In this document: positions 29,820 through 41,085 of the stretch, one piece after another
Position numbering within the stretch: position 1 is the first letter of the stretch
Layout: each line of letters opens with the position of its first letter
NCBI GenBank assembly: GCA_037178625.1
Contig: CM074133.1
Coordinates: forward strand, 3,162,001-3,226,000
DNA: 64,000 nucleotides
From: Skeletonema tropicum
Lineage: Eukaryota; Bacillariophyta; Thalassiosirophyceae; Thalassiosirales; Thalassiosiraceae
Reading direction: 5' to 3'
Notes under the pieces: generated by a model
Seen by the model: only the letters and a program-made list of their open reading frames with translations
Told to the model about the DNA's origin: nothing
Databases searched by the model: none
Translations under genes and position numbers: made by a program

Positions 29820-30654
29820 ATTTTTCTCTTCTGGAGAGGATTGACGATGGCCTTCCTAAATACATATCGCTCAGTCTTTTCTCATTGGATAGTAATAGTG
29901 AGAGAGCAGGAAGCAAGAGGGTCGCTGCGCGCTGATGAGCCAATCCCTTTCCTTTTCTCTTTTGACTTCGATGTGCAGTTCTCGTTCTTTGCCCCTTACT
30001 TGCTTTCTTAGATGGGCTACCAGATGAGCAAGCTTGCAATCCAAGTAATCTGGATATGAATATGACGATGTAACAAGAGGGCAGCTGCGCGTCGCTGTAG
30101 ACCTGAGCAAGTGTAAGGTCGAAATATTCAAGTAATCTGGAAAACAATGCCTCATCATCAATTGACGATGACGAACGTGGGAACATACTTTAGCATCTGC
30201 TAACGTCTCCGAGCTAGAGAGAGAGAAATGCAGCCAGGTGAGCCTCTCTTTAGGCTATGTATCTGTTACAGGTGCTAAGCTTCACGCTGAAATTCAAGTT
30301 TACTGAGCGGCCCTCTCTACGCCGTAGATACTACGGGAGGGAACGGCTACAAACTATTTACATAAAAGTGGGATTCAAAATCCTCGTAGAAATCACCAAC
30401 CCAGATCTTACGCATCCATCAGCATCTTTCGTATGATTTTGCCTCTCTGTGATATGAATATGATTTGCGTTTGACCCCTGCCTATCCGATCCGGCGAGAT
30501 AGAGGCAGGAAGGAGACTTAACCTGTTGCATGATTGAACGGAATAAGATTGTGAGCGTAGTACTGTGTAGTAATGGCCGAGGACGTCTACGTCAAGCTAC
30601 GTAGTGGACCATATAGCATAAAATTTAAAATGTCTCCTACACTACTTCTTACAG
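29820..30654. repeat. Left part of repeat unit A (split by 4.4-kb element)
   Basis: Homologous to 39890-40295 (flank of unit C): shared TCAAGTAATCTGGAAAACAATGCC, CAATTGACGATGACGAACGT and GTGAGCGTAGTACTGTGTAG. Relative to unit C it has about 215 extra bases (about 30313-30528), which include an inverted repeat CCTGCCTATC/GATAGAGGCAGG (about 30477-30511). The unit continues at 35061 on the other side of the mobile element. Confidence 0.75.
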
Positions 30655-31409
30655 TACCAGTCTAAAACTAGTGTGTCCCGTCATTTTCATCTCATCTTTG
30701 CGTTCTTCGATCTCGGTCAATATACGTCCGATTAAGCCGAGCCGTCCATTGAAGCTGGCTGCAGCTGAGATGATACTCTATCGATTATGCGTGTTGGGTT
30801 TGTCACCGGGGTCAATGTGGACGACTATATTGTGGCCGCGCCGAGACCATTTTGGTTGATATCGATCGATGATGGAGCTGAAAAAGTCTGTCCCGTTACG
30901 GATGAAGCTAGTAGACTCGCTAGCTTTAAGCGTGGAGTCACGGAAAACGTGACTGCTTTTTGCTCTCTGGAGTCATCTTCTCATCTTTTTATTTCATTTC
31001 AATGACTTCCTCCACACTGATGTTGTCATCTTGGCACCCTTTTCAATGGCAATGCAGGGACTAACACCACTAAAATACCACGTCCATTCCTCTATGGTCC
31101 CATAGCATCCTTCCGACTCCATTTTTGATGTCATCGGGTTTGCGAACAGCCTCTACTGCACCCAGAAATGATTTTGTGCCGTCAACTGAGCGTCGGCCAT
31201 GTCTCCACAATCAACATGTGGGGCACTTGGTGATTGTCTCATAGTCCCTCCCCCAGTCGGAATAGTTTATTATTGAGTCCGAGAGTGGTGATGAACTCAG
31301 CTTTTGTTGAATATCTGGATGTTCATTCTTTAGAGATGTAAATGTTGGAAATTATTTGGGTGTCCTTTGATTGTGTCGGAGGAGATTTCTTTCTTTAGTG
31401 TATGATGGC

Positions 31410-31910
31410 AGCAAAATTTGAGCCCACCTCCCTCTATCCATCACCACCATAATCAAAAGATACTACAGCTCTAATCTTCTACCGAAGCTTGGATCACCAC
31501 CATAATCAAAAGATACTACAGCTCTAATCTTCTACCGAAGCTTGGATATCCCCTAACCCTAACTTATCCACTTCTCATCTACCGATGATGCATCCGTAAA
31601 CCACCCTCTAAAGTGCGAAGAGCCAGAAATGATGGTGGGCATACAGGATGCTTAATCGGCCAACAGTTCAGACACAGAACCACAGTAATTCGAGATCGCA
31701 ATGTTAGTACTCTGCTGCAGTTGGAATCAGTGATAATTATGGTAGCAGACCCCAACGACCCCAAGTACAACTAGCCTAAGTAAGTATAATCACTCGATCC
31801 TTGAAAAGATTGTCTGTGTATTCTCAAATGGAATATTGTGAAGCTTACCAGAGAAAGAGAGAGCGGGAAAGGGAGAGGAGGCCGAGAGAGAGAGGGAGAG
31901 AGAGAGAGAG
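31410..31910. repeat. Dispersed repeat, about 500 bp (copy at 37796..38296)
   Basis: Nearly identical to 37796..38296 in direct orientation. It contains two tandem copies of a 52-bp unit starting GATCACCACCATAATC, a CCCTAACCCTAAC stretch, a degenerate piece of the WYT-family 3' end (TGTATTCTCAAATGGAATAT) and a GA-rich tail. Confidence 0.85.
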
Positions 31911-31911
31911 A
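31850..31911. repeat. GA-rich microsatellite
   Basis: Runs of AGAGAGAG and GGGAGAG at the end of the dispersed repeat. The same occurs at 38236-38296. Confidence 0.85.
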
Positions 31912-32224
31912 GCCTTAGAGCCCCCTTAGGACCAAAAAAACAAAAAACCATGAATTAGTGCCTCGTTCGAATCGCCTAACCCCCCCTGTGAATTACGCCG
32001 ATGGCGTCGAAAGACCGGCGCGTGCGGGGAGGGACCCGCGAGCGCCTGAAAAAAAAAATCTGGGAACTAGCGAACGGACCTGTCGATTCATGTTGTCCGC
32101 GAACGGCTTATTTCGAAGTTTCGAATGATTTTTAAATTTATCTAGTGTGTTACGTTATTGTTACATTTCGTTACCCGAAAATTCGAATCGTTACAAATGT
32201 TACATTCGTTTCGAGTCGCACACA

Positions 32225-33485
32225 TATTGTCGTTCTCACGCGACTGCGGTTCGAAAATATTTTTGAAATGTTTTTTTAGAGGACGTCTTTTTGAAGTCAT
32301 TTTTGAGCACTTTTGTCAAAATCATCACTCTCCGCCCTACTGCTTCGGCTACGGTGGGTGCATCCATTCGACTAAGGCATCGTTGGATAGGGAATGATCG
32401 ACTATATAATACTGCCGCCTCGAATCGAATCTAATTCTCTTTTTTTCACTTCATTTCAGACAGCCCAGACAGCAAACAGCGCTGATATCTGTTGCTTTCT
32501 GTGCTGTCGGGCGTCGATGTCGATGCAGAGGAGTTTGCAGCCCAAAATAGTGCTCTGATCAATCGGAATGGTGCGATGAACCTCCCTGGGCGTGTTCATT
32601 CTTACTTGAAGAAGCTCGAAGTTGCTCTCAGCTACCAATCTGCCCCATTTTTGTCGCCATCTGGCGCCCGACTCTCAAGTTGACCCCTTTCACCCTGAGA
32701 ATGTCAGGCTACTACTATACTTCCTCACTCAAATATTTCTCGCAGCACAAAAGTCAGGAGCTATTGATATGGTAGACAAATATAGCTAAGCATTAGCATG
32801 CTGTAAATAATACTATTACATAGAAGAAATTTACACTTGACGAATGCAATATGTATATGTATATATATAAGATAGAGTAGATGTAGAGTCGCTTGTCCTT
32901 GTCCGTCAACTAGAGAGGCATCTGATTTGTATCCATTCGTATTACCTTCTTCTGTGCGTCTGGTATGGCTCTAGCTAAGGCTGAGCGATCCACCGCGAAG
33001 CTCTGGCTATTCGAGCGGGAACAACTTGAATGAAGGAGATATGATTATGATATCAATAGTTGGTCATCCTCCAAGACCAAGAAACATGGCAGCAACAGAG
33101 AAACGACGTGTGAAGTGTCTGCATAGTAAGATAGTATGGTGTGCAATGTTTGCGAGCTGCCATTACCATACTCGCGAGTCGTCCCAATCTACTAGCGCGT
33201 GGTCCGTCCACAGTAAAGAACCTTGACAAAATAGGTTCACATAGCTGCCTAAATATGATAAGAAAAAAGAGAATTAGATTCGATCTGAGGTGGCAACACA
33301 AAGCGGTCGATCATTCCCTATCCAACGATGCCCTGGTCGAATGGATACACTCACCACGACAAAAGTACGAATGACGGAAGAGGTCTTTTGACAAAAGTGC
33401 TCAAAAATGACTTCAAAAAGACGTCCTCTAAAAAAACATTTCAAAAAATATTTTCGAACCGCAGTCGCGTGAGAACGACAATACA
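32225..33485. mobile_element. Nested inverted-repeat element inside the 4.4-kb element
   Basis: About 180-bp arms at 32229-32402 and 33302-33481 are inverted copies sharing GTCGTTCTCACGCGACTGCG, GACGTCTTTTTGAAGTCATT and CATCGTTGGATAGGGAATGA. The 900-bp loop has no recognisable gene. Both arms start at ATTGTCGTTCTC, so this is a foldback-type or TIR element of about 1.26 kb, or the duplicated core of the host element. Confidence 0.75.
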
Positions 33486-33785
33486 ATCAATTTCAATTCG
33501 AATGATCGAATAAAGAATGCTGCCCGATTAAGCAATGATAGCAATTCGAGAGAAAAGAAATAGCTTTTCATAGCAACATAAGTAGATTATAGTGGACTAA
33601 AATCTGCCGCCGACCCCACGCCTGCCTTTCGCAGGCATGGGGTCGGCGCTCGAAAATCGATGATGCCTGACTTCCTGCGGTTACCGCCTCACTTTCAGCT
33701 GGCGTGCAGGCGCCTACACTGCTTATCTCTTCTCTCTTCTAGCACATTTAGGGCTCTCTTGTTTGTGAGCTACTAAGAAGACAAC

Positions 33786-34590
33786 TCAAACTTCTTCTCT
33801 CTGCCCGATCTCATCGCATTCTTCTTCATCATCATCTCCACTCTCGTCATCGATATCAGCGTTGTATCGTGTCAAGAAATCATCGCTTTGCTCTTCAGTG
33901 CACTTAACATGAGGCTGTAGGTGACCCTTCAAATCAACTGGTTCGCAGGTAGCAAGACGGTGTTTCATTTGAATCAAATCATCATCTTTCTTGGTTGGGA
34001 CGGATTTCGTTCCTTCAACCGCCTCGCTTTGATAAACGCCTTCAAGTTGTCACAGTTGTAGGCTGATTTTCGGCCTTGTCAGATCGCAATCGCAAGAGCT
34101 TTCTGTATTCGTCGTTGACTGCATCGAATGCTACCGCCTCCTTCCTGAGTCTCTCGTACAATTTATCGACCTTCACCTGCGAAGATCGTTCTACCAGTGC
34201 AGGTACCTCACTATCAAGTGCAACAGTGCCACTTGAGAACAATCTGCCGGCAGTGAGTCTCCCCTTGATGTGTTCCAATGATCCAGCTGCTTGTTCACTT
34301 TCTCGACGACGCTCCGCTCGTGCCTGCTTGAGTGCCATATTTCTTTGAGTTGAAGAAGTCTCTCCGCAATCTCATCAACAATTCGTTTGCGCTGTGCTTC
34401 CTGTTCCGGGAGATTTGAGGAGCAGGTGGAGGATCGATGCCGCCGCCGCCGTCACCCCTTGGAAGAGGGGTTGACACAGTTGATTATTCCGCTGACGCAC
34501 TCGTGGACGATTTATTTCATCGTCATTATTATCATCAGCGTCATTTCTCTTTTGTGCGCTGTGGCGACTTACCCTAGATTTGGTGGGCAT
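33786..34590 (-). pseudogene. Broken element-borne ORF, unknown family
   Basis: Minus-strand pieces in shifting frames: MPTKSRVSRHSAQKRND..., MALKQARAERRRESEQAAGS...LTAGRLFSSGTVALDSEVPA...KLYERLRKEAVAFDAVNDEY, and IQMKHRLATCEPVDLKGHLQ...ending in acidic DESGDDDEEECDE. Order and spacing suggest one protein of about 270 residues disrupted by at least two frameshifts. It is charged and helical with no DDE or other catalytic motif recognised. It sits near the right end of the 4.4-kb element. Confidence 0.55.
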
Positions 34591-35082
34591 TGCTGAAGGA
34601 GAGTGGAAGTACGGGAGTGGAAATGCAGTGTAATAATGGATGAACAGTGGACACTAAAGCGCCTAACTCATTGACGATTATAATATTAATAATGCTGTAG
34701 TGCTGCTCTTGTGCTCATTGTCGTCTTCATGAGGGGAGGAGGAGTGAAATTCTCGTAACGCGGACGGAAAATGACGGTCGTCGGCGTGACTGAAACTAAA
34801 AAGATGAGATGAAAACTAAATTCACACATCAATTCACAGCACATTCGACTTCATCAGCAACACCGCCTCCGATAGCGCCTCGGTCGATGCGTTGGTGGCG
34901 GCCGATCATCATAACCTTCCATACATTGGCCTAGCTAACTCCCCCTGGCTTTACTGCGCTCAAATCGACCGACAAGGCGCTCGGAACGGACAGTCCGAAA
35001 ATTCATCTCATCTCAACGGGACAGACTCGTCCAACGGGACAGATTAGTTTTAGACTGGTACACCGTTACAATCTACTCGATC

Positions 35083-35559
35083 CTACAGATTTCCTGCGTA
35101 TTCTCGAATGGAATATTGATGAAGCTTACCGAGCTTCCTTGCTCTCAATACGGCCCTCCTTGTCTCGGCTGACGAGGCAAGAGCAATATCCTCAGACCTC
35201 GAACTTGCACTTGCAGACGGCCCCTGTATCGCCTGCTCTGCAAGAACTGCACGTACGCATCGACGTCTGCAAGCCTGCACCTCAACCGCAGAGGCAGGTG
35301 TGAGTAGATGAGAAATACCAATCCAGGAGCCGCTATCTTCTTCGGACCCCGAATCATTTGCACGAGCTCGGACTTGGAGGACTTCTTGCTTGATGTTTCG
35401 TTTCATTGAGTTGTATTCTGCCTTGGTGTACCACAGCTGGCTTCTGTTTTTGTCCTCGTGCCTAGGAACAATGTGAAGCTATGCTGTTTTGGCAAAACGC
35501 ACATCCACCTGCGCATGGTTGCGTTTGAGTGGGAAGTCTACGATCAATTCTGACGCCAC
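35083..35559 (-). pseudogene. WYT-motif family protein, copy A (inactivated)
   Basis: Copy of the family at 38959 and 40323. The start codon has become GTG (VASELIVDFPLKRNH), the frame has a TAG just after DVRFAKTA, and LWYTKAEYNSMKRNIKQEV onward is intact to EYAGNL at 35083. The 4.4-kb element sits in its 3' flank 25 bp from the stop codon. Confidence 0.75.
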
Positions 35560-35564
35560 GTTGA

Positions 35565-37554
35565 TGTCCTGTTGTGCATTTTTGAGATGATGTGAGATGT
35601 AATGATGTAAGTCAAAGCTGTACGAGTTGCATTCCAAGTAATCTGGATATTATGGTACAAGAGAGCAGCTGCACGTCAACAGCTGTGGCTAGCTGAGCCA
35701 ATCTACCTCAATCCCCGGTTCTCCCTTCAAATTTTGATGCACAGCTCTCTTTTTATTAACCCGGATTTGCAACCCAAGTAGCAAAAGCTACAGAGGAATT
35801 CGTAGCGTGATTGTACAAGAAAAATATATCACGGTCTAGAGCGTGATATGTCGGTCTTAATTGTGGTATTTTATGGTCATTTTGCAACCGAAGTTGCAAA
35901 AATCCTTGCAAAAGAGCATGCTTTTTGCAACTTTTGCAACCCAAAGTAAACGCAGTGTGACAGCGCAGAGCGGTCATTGGTCACACTTCTTTTCCATCGC
36001 TCCGGCGCCGATCACCTTCACCATACACCCAGCTAGATCAATACACTATATCTACGACCCTGCGATAGCAGAATACATTGTATGACGATCCCATAAGGCA
36101 GCTGAATCGAATGGTATGACTGATGTCGAACGTTGTATCGATCATCAAGTAGAGAGACGTATCGTCCGTACCATACATCAGCGGCTGACATGTATTGTGT
36201 ATGTGTGCCGACACAAATATCACGTTTGGTGTGATAAAAAACGAGTAATAGTATAGAGGATTATGTACGGGGTACAATGATGGCGCACTCACTAAATGGG
36301 TATAGCGTACTGATCGATGAGTCAGTTGGCAACAGAAGATGAAAATTGACTTGAAAAGCTAATTCAACACACATAATGCACACATGTTCATGGCATTGGG
36401 TAATAGGATATATTAGACCTTCCCGAGACACTGCAAATAACATAACATTAAATAGCAACTAATTTTTGACGGAAAGTGTGTACGACTTATCATAGAAAAG
36501 CATTTTGCCATATGATCGGATGTCAGGGATAAGCGCAACACACATCACCCTCTTAGACGACAACATTGACGACCACTCGTCTGAGCACACTCAGAGATAG
36601 CCACGATAACATTTCAAACAACATCTCACGTCCATGCTGTTGTCCTAGATGTGATCTTCCCTCTGGCTTGGATTGATTTGCTGTGAGAAACTTACATGCT
36701 GCAAGCACACGCGTGCCTCTTTTTCAATGATGCTCTCAGTGATTGTATAATAACGCTAATGACGACGATCGACGGCTCTGACGGAAGCTGACAATATGCA
36801 ATACCATTTCATGGCCAATGGCGATGGCTGAACGACGACCCAAGGGCAAAAGAAGCGGATGTCATGGTAGGCATGTCTTGTGTCTTTGTCTTGGTCATAG
36901 AGAAAAATCACATCTTGCAAATCTTTTTACGTGATTTGACATGTGTGACTACTATGTGACCATGTATGTGATTACACGGTTGCAAAAATAGTTGCAAATA
37001 TGTACTCCGAGTACAAGCATAATAATTGTGTATATGGTCCATAGATCTCAGGTGGCACTCTGGCACTACTACCATCTTCACTACTTGAACTTACGTAGTT
37101 TGAGGTCTTAGATACTTAGTTGCACGCGGAAAAATTGAACGATGATCCCATGCTCGTCGTCATTGATGATGAGGCTTAATCCGTGTAAAAGGCCTAGTAC
37201 AATCATAGAAGCAGTGAAGTTGTTTCGTTTCATTTTTAGCGTAATTTATCTCAACCCCTTGATTTTTCTTCCTTCAAATGTGCACGCACAGCTCTCCAAT
37301 ACTTCTTACATACAGACCCAAACTTGAACTTGCGTACTTAGTTCGAAGTCACGGAAGGCCTTATCATCTCAGATGTGCGAACTCATTTTGCGAACCCCTC
37401 TATCGAATTCGCTCATCCCAAGCCCCACATCACAGGCCACGCCACACAGGTATGCGTCACATAACACCGCGCGCTTGCTAAAATGCGAACTCTGGATTAT
37501 CCAACGACTACTTATACTTATCATACATACATCTCCTACATATCTCTATCAAAA
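35565..37554. other. Two-kilobase stretch without recognisable genes
   Basis: No supported gene on either strand. TTGCAA-rich segments occur at 35765-35945 (GTTGCAAAAATCCTTGCAAA, TTTTGCAACTTTTGCAACCC) and again at 36980-37000 (GGTTGCAAAAATAGTTGCAA), perhaps remains of one element. Confidence 0.45.
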
Positions 37555-37556
37555 TT

Positions 37557-37820
37557 GTGTGCGGCAGCAGCAAGCTTCGGCTCGAAACTCCAGTAGAGAC
37601 GGACTCCCAAAAATTCAAAATTTATCTGACGAAGGAGGAGGAGGAGGAGGAGGAGAAACACCGCAGCAATTTGAGCCCACCTCCCTCTATCATTGTGTGC
37701 GGCAGCAGCAAGCTTCGGCTCGAAACTCCAGTAGAGACGGACTCCCAAATTCAAAAATTATCTGACGAAGGAGGAGGAGGAGAAACACCGCAGCAAAATT
37801 TGAGCCCACCTCCCTCTATC
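37557..37820. repeat. About 130-bp tandem duplication
   Basis: Two copies of a block starting TGTGCGGCAGCAGCAAGCTT and ending TTTGAGCCCACCTCCCTCTA, each with a GGA microsatellite of different length. Open frames across it simply follow the repeat. Confidence 0.85.
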
Positions 37821-38296
37821 CATCACCACCATAATCAAAAGATACTACAGCTCTAATCTTCTACCGAAGCTTGGATCACCACCATAATCAAAAGATACTA
37901 CAGCTCTAATCTTCTACCGAAGCTTGGATATCCCCTAACCCTAACTTATCTACTTCTCATCCACCGATGATGCATCCGTAAACCACCCTCTAAAGTGCGA
38001 AGAGCCAGAAATGATGGTGGCATACAGGATGCTTAATCGGCCAACAGGTCAGAACAGAACCACAGTAATTCGAGATCGCAAATGTTAGTACTCTGCTGCA
38101 GTTGGAATCAGTGATAATTATGGTAGCAGACCCCAACGACCCCAAAGTACAACTAGCCTAAGTAAGTATAATCCACTCGATCCTTGAAAAGATTGTCTGT
38201 GTATTCTCAAATGGAATATTGGTGAAGCTTACCAGAGAAAGAGAGAGGGAGAGGGAGAGGACGAGAGAGAGAGGGAGAGAGAGAGAGAGAGAGAGA
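37796..38296. repeat. Dispersed repeat, about 500 bp (copy at 31410..31910)
   Basis: Second copy of the repeat inside the 4.4-kb element, ending in a GA microsatellite. Small indels distinguish the copies. Confidence 0.85.
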
Positions 38297-38958
38297 CCTT
38301 AGGACCAACAAAAAACCATGACCAGTTGTGGTGAAGTGGCAGAAGCGTCATTCGGTATGGCGTTGGGTCGGTTCTTTTAACTTGTATCGGGAGGGGAGAG
38401 GTACATTCCTTTACAGAAACAGAGATAGATAGAGCTGCCACTTGAAATGTGCATGGCATCTCTACGTGTTGCTGGCTAGGTACGTCTTGCTAAGACACAG
38501 AGGAGAGAGGAGTTGTGGAAAAAGAACTTTATGGTATCTCCGTGCAAAACATGCCGTACTCCCTCTGCCTTTGCAGACCTGTATCCAGAACAATTAATTA
38601 TAATGGCTTCTCTCCACACACTCACTCTCCAACCTGGTGCTCACCTTGATCGGCCATAAAGATGTTGCAGCATGGACAATTTGAATCTGGCAGATTACGA
38701 TAATCTGATAGTAATGATTCTGACTTCAAAATAACTCATTTAGCTACTTTAATTATGGCATACCAATTACAATATACTTGATCCTAGGCAGATGGTTGAA
38801 GGAATTAGATTGTGAGCGTAGTACTGTTTAGTAATGGCCGAACACGTCAACGCAAGCTACAGTAGTGGACCAAAATATAATATCATTAAGTCTGAAATGT
38901 CTATTAATTACACTACTTTTGTTACTCTTACAGTACACAGATTACAATCTACTCGATC
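38297..38958. other. Gap containing the flank of unit B
   Basis: No gene. From about 38790 it holds the unit flank (GATTGTGAGCGTAGTACTG, TTACTCTTACAGTACACAG), including the intact TA site corresponding to the insertion point of the 4.4-kb element. Confidence 0.5.
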
Positions 38959-39429
38959 CTACAGATTTCCTGCGTATTCTCGAATGGAATATTGATGAAG
39001 CTTACCGAGCTTCCTTGCTCTCAATACGGCCCTCCTTGTCTCGGCTGACGAGGCAAGAGCAATATCCTCAGACCTCGAACTTGCACTTGCAGACGGCCCC
39101 TGTATCGCTTGCTCTGCAAGAACTGCACGTACGCATCGACATCTGCAAGCCTCCACCTCAACCGCAGAGGCAGGTGTGAGTATATGAGAAATACCAATCC
39201 AGGAGCCTATATCTTCTTCGGACGCCGAATCATTTGCACGAGCTCGGACTTGGAGGACGTCTTGCTTGATGTTTCGTTCCATTGAGTTGTATTCTGCCTC
39301 GGTGTACCACAGCTCGTTTTTGTTATTATCCTTGTGAACAATGTAAAGCTGTGCTGTTTTGGCAAAACGCACATCCACATACGCATGGTTGCGTTTGAGT
39401 GGGAAGTCTACGATCAATTCTGACGCCAT
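38959..39429 (-). CDS. WYT-motif family protein, copy B (intact)
   Basis: 156 residues from the ATG at 39429 (MASELIVDFPLKRNH). Conserved features shared by all copies here: VDVRFAKTAQLYIVH, NELWYTEAEYNSMERNIKQ, QVRARANDSASEED, a His/Leu/Thr-Pro segment (GISHILTPASAVEVEACR) and the C-terminal block IALASSAETRRAVLRARKLG. I believe similar proteins of unknown function are common in diatoms. No signal or membrane segment. Only this copy keeps every block in frame. An upstream in-frame start at 39498 is possible. Confidence 0.7.
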   Translation of the reverse strand: MASELIVDFPLKRNHAYVDVRFAKTAQLYIVHKDNNKNELWYTEAEYNSMERNIKQDVLQVRARANDSASEEDIGSWIGISHILTPASAVEVEACRCRCVRAVLAEQAIQGPSASASSRSEDIALASSAETRRAVLRARKLGKLHQYSIREYAGNL

Positions 39430-39699
39430 GTTGCTGTCCTGTTGTGTATTTTTGAGATGATGTGAGATGTGAGTCAAAGCTGTATGAACTGCAAGCATTG
39501 CAACAATCGAAGTAATTTGGATTTACGATTAATAAGTAGTGGGCAGCAGCATAGCAGCAGCAGTCAAGAGATGAAGCTGGTAGGAGTATGATGTTTGATC
39601 CCCGGGAAAAACTCATACTTGAAGCTTGAACTTCAGTAACGAAATAAAGCCTATCATGAAAAGCCTTTCATGAATCCTGTGGACTTGATCTCGTTATCT

Positions 39700-39870
39700 A
39701 CGTAGGAGTACAACGCACAGTATGTAGCTTGAGGCAACGACAAAAAAATGGATTGCAAGCAAAGTATCCTTTACCAGCTCCTGCTTTCTCATGACTCCTA
39801 ACAAAGACCAAGTTGACTGCTTGTGTTGCTTGAGGGGAAAGTCTATCTACTATCAATCTTGATGACATGT
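39700..39870 (-). pseudogene. WYT-motif family relic (N-terminus)
   Basis: Minus-strand MSSRLIVDRLSPQATQAVNL resembles MASELIVDFPLKRNHAYVDV of copies B and C, but the rest of the protein is missing. Confidence 0.5.
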
Positions 39871-40322
39871 TCAGGTCCTGTTTCGTATACGAGCTGAGCA
39901 GGCGTGCAATCCAAGTAAGCTGGATAAGACGTTGGAACAAGAGGCAGCGGCGCGTCGCTGAGAGCTGAGCAAGTGTGAGGTCGCAATCTTCAAGTAATCT
40001 GGAAAACAATGCCTTATCAACAATTGACGATGACGAACGTGGGACCATACTTAGCATCCGCGTAATTTCTCCGAGTTCGAGAGAGAGAAATGCAGGTGAG
40101 TCTCTCTCTTTAGGCTATGTATCTGTTTGCAGCTGCTAACCAAGCTTCACGTTGAAATTCAAGTTGACCGAGCGGCATGATTGAAGGAATAAGATTGTGA
40201 GCGTAGTACTGTGTAGTAATGGCCGAACACTTCAACGCAAGCTACAGCATTAAGTCTGAAATGTCTATTAATTACACTACTTTTGTTACTCTTACAGTAC
40301 ACCGATTACAATCTACTCGATC

Positions 40323-40751
40323 CTACAGATTTCCTGCGTATTCTCGAATGGAATATTGTTGAAGCTTACCGAGCTTCCTTGCTCTCAATACGGCCCTCCT
40401 TGTCTCGGCTGACGAGGCAAGAGCAATATCCTCAGACCTCAAACTTGCACTTGCAGTCAGTACCTGTATCGCCTGCTCTGAGAGAATTGCACAGGTGAGA
40501 AGATGAGCAATTCCAATCCAGAAGCCTCTATCTTCTTCGGACGCCGAATCATTTGCACGAGATCGGACTTGGAGGACGTCTTGCTTGATGTTTCGTTCCA
40601 TTGAGTTGTATTCTGCCTTGGTGTACCACAGCTCGTTTTTGCTATTATCCTTGTGAACAATGTTGTGAAGCTGTGCTGTTTTGGCAAAACGCACATCCAC
40701 ATGCGCATGGTTGCGTTTGAGTGGGAAGTCTACGACCAATTCTGACGCCAT
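40323..40751 (-). CDS. WYT-motif family protein, copy C (internal deletion)
   Basis: 142 residues from the ATG at 40751. Same blocks as copy B (DVRFAKTAQLHNIVHKDN, NELWYTKAEYNSMERNIKQD, IALASSAETRRAVLRARKLG), but the TPASAVEVEACR.RCVRAV segment is missing: HLLTCAILSEQAIQ joins the flanks. The frame is kept. It may be a functional variant or an early decay product. The 3' flank holds an intact TA site, an empty version of the 4.4-kb element insertion. Confidence 0.6.
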   Translation of the reverse strand: MASELVVDFPLKRNHAHVDVRFAKTAQLHNIVHKDNSKNELWYTKAEYNSMERNIKQDVLQVRSRANDSASEEDRGFWIGIAHLLTCAILSEQAIQVLTASASLRSEDIALASSAETRRAVLRARKLGKLQQYSIREYAGNL

Positions 40752-41085
40752 GTTGATGTCCCGTTGTGTATTTTTGAGATGATGTGAGGTGTAGGTCAAA
40801 GCTGTATGTGAGTCAAAGCTTTACGAGCTGAGCAAGCGCGGAATCCAATTCATTTGTATGTAATAACGTTGAACAAGTCGGGCAGCTGTAGCTGCGCGTC
40901 AAGAGATGAAGCTGGTAGGAGTATAAGCCTGACCAGCCCAAACCTTCAGAGGAACAAAACCTCTTTTTCCTTTTTTTTTTGCCGCCACCGACCTGCCGCT
41001 GGTCACAAGACTGACATCATACACAAGACTCCTCGAGACTCATCTGTTCCAATGCGATGACCATAATACTATCGCAGTAGCAAAG

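Larger units (their letters stand above)
30657..35058. mobile_element. 4.4-kb TIR element with TA target duplication
   Basis: Ends match as inverted repeats starting CCAGTCTAAAACTA and continuing to TGTCCCGT, flanked by TA on both sides (30655-30656, 35059-35060). Removing the element and one TA rebuilds ...CTTACAGTACACCG.TTACAATC, the uninterrupted sequence found at about 38930 (unit B) and 40294 (unit C). A TA duplication fits Tc1/mariner-like insertion. It contains a damaged protein-coding region on the minus strand (33786-34590), a 31.4-31.9 kb segment repeated at 37.8-38.3 kb, and a nested inverted-repeat element (32.2-33.5 kb). No intact transposase was recognised. Confidence 0.9.

Noticed and set aside
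30477..30511. Hairpin CCTGCCTATC/GATAGAGGCAGG considered as small RNA
   Set aside because: Does not match the parts of U1-U6, SRP or RNase P RNA I can recognise, and no terminator or promoter elements are visible.
31551..31564. CCCTAACCCTAAC resembling telomeric repeat (also 37932)
   Set aside because: Only about two units, embedded in a dispersed repeat copied at two internal sites. Not a telomere and not enough for an interstitial telomeric array.
36980..37000. TTGCAA-rich segments at 35.8 and 37.0 kb as TIRs of a 1.2-kb element
   Set aside because: Similarity is limited to short A/T-rich TTGCAAAA words and the arms cannot be aligned.
37557..37856. 99-codon ORF with two repeated segments, possible repeat protein
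   Set aside because: The reading frame simply follows a 130-bp DNA tandem duplication that contains a GGA microsatellite; the other frames are equally open.
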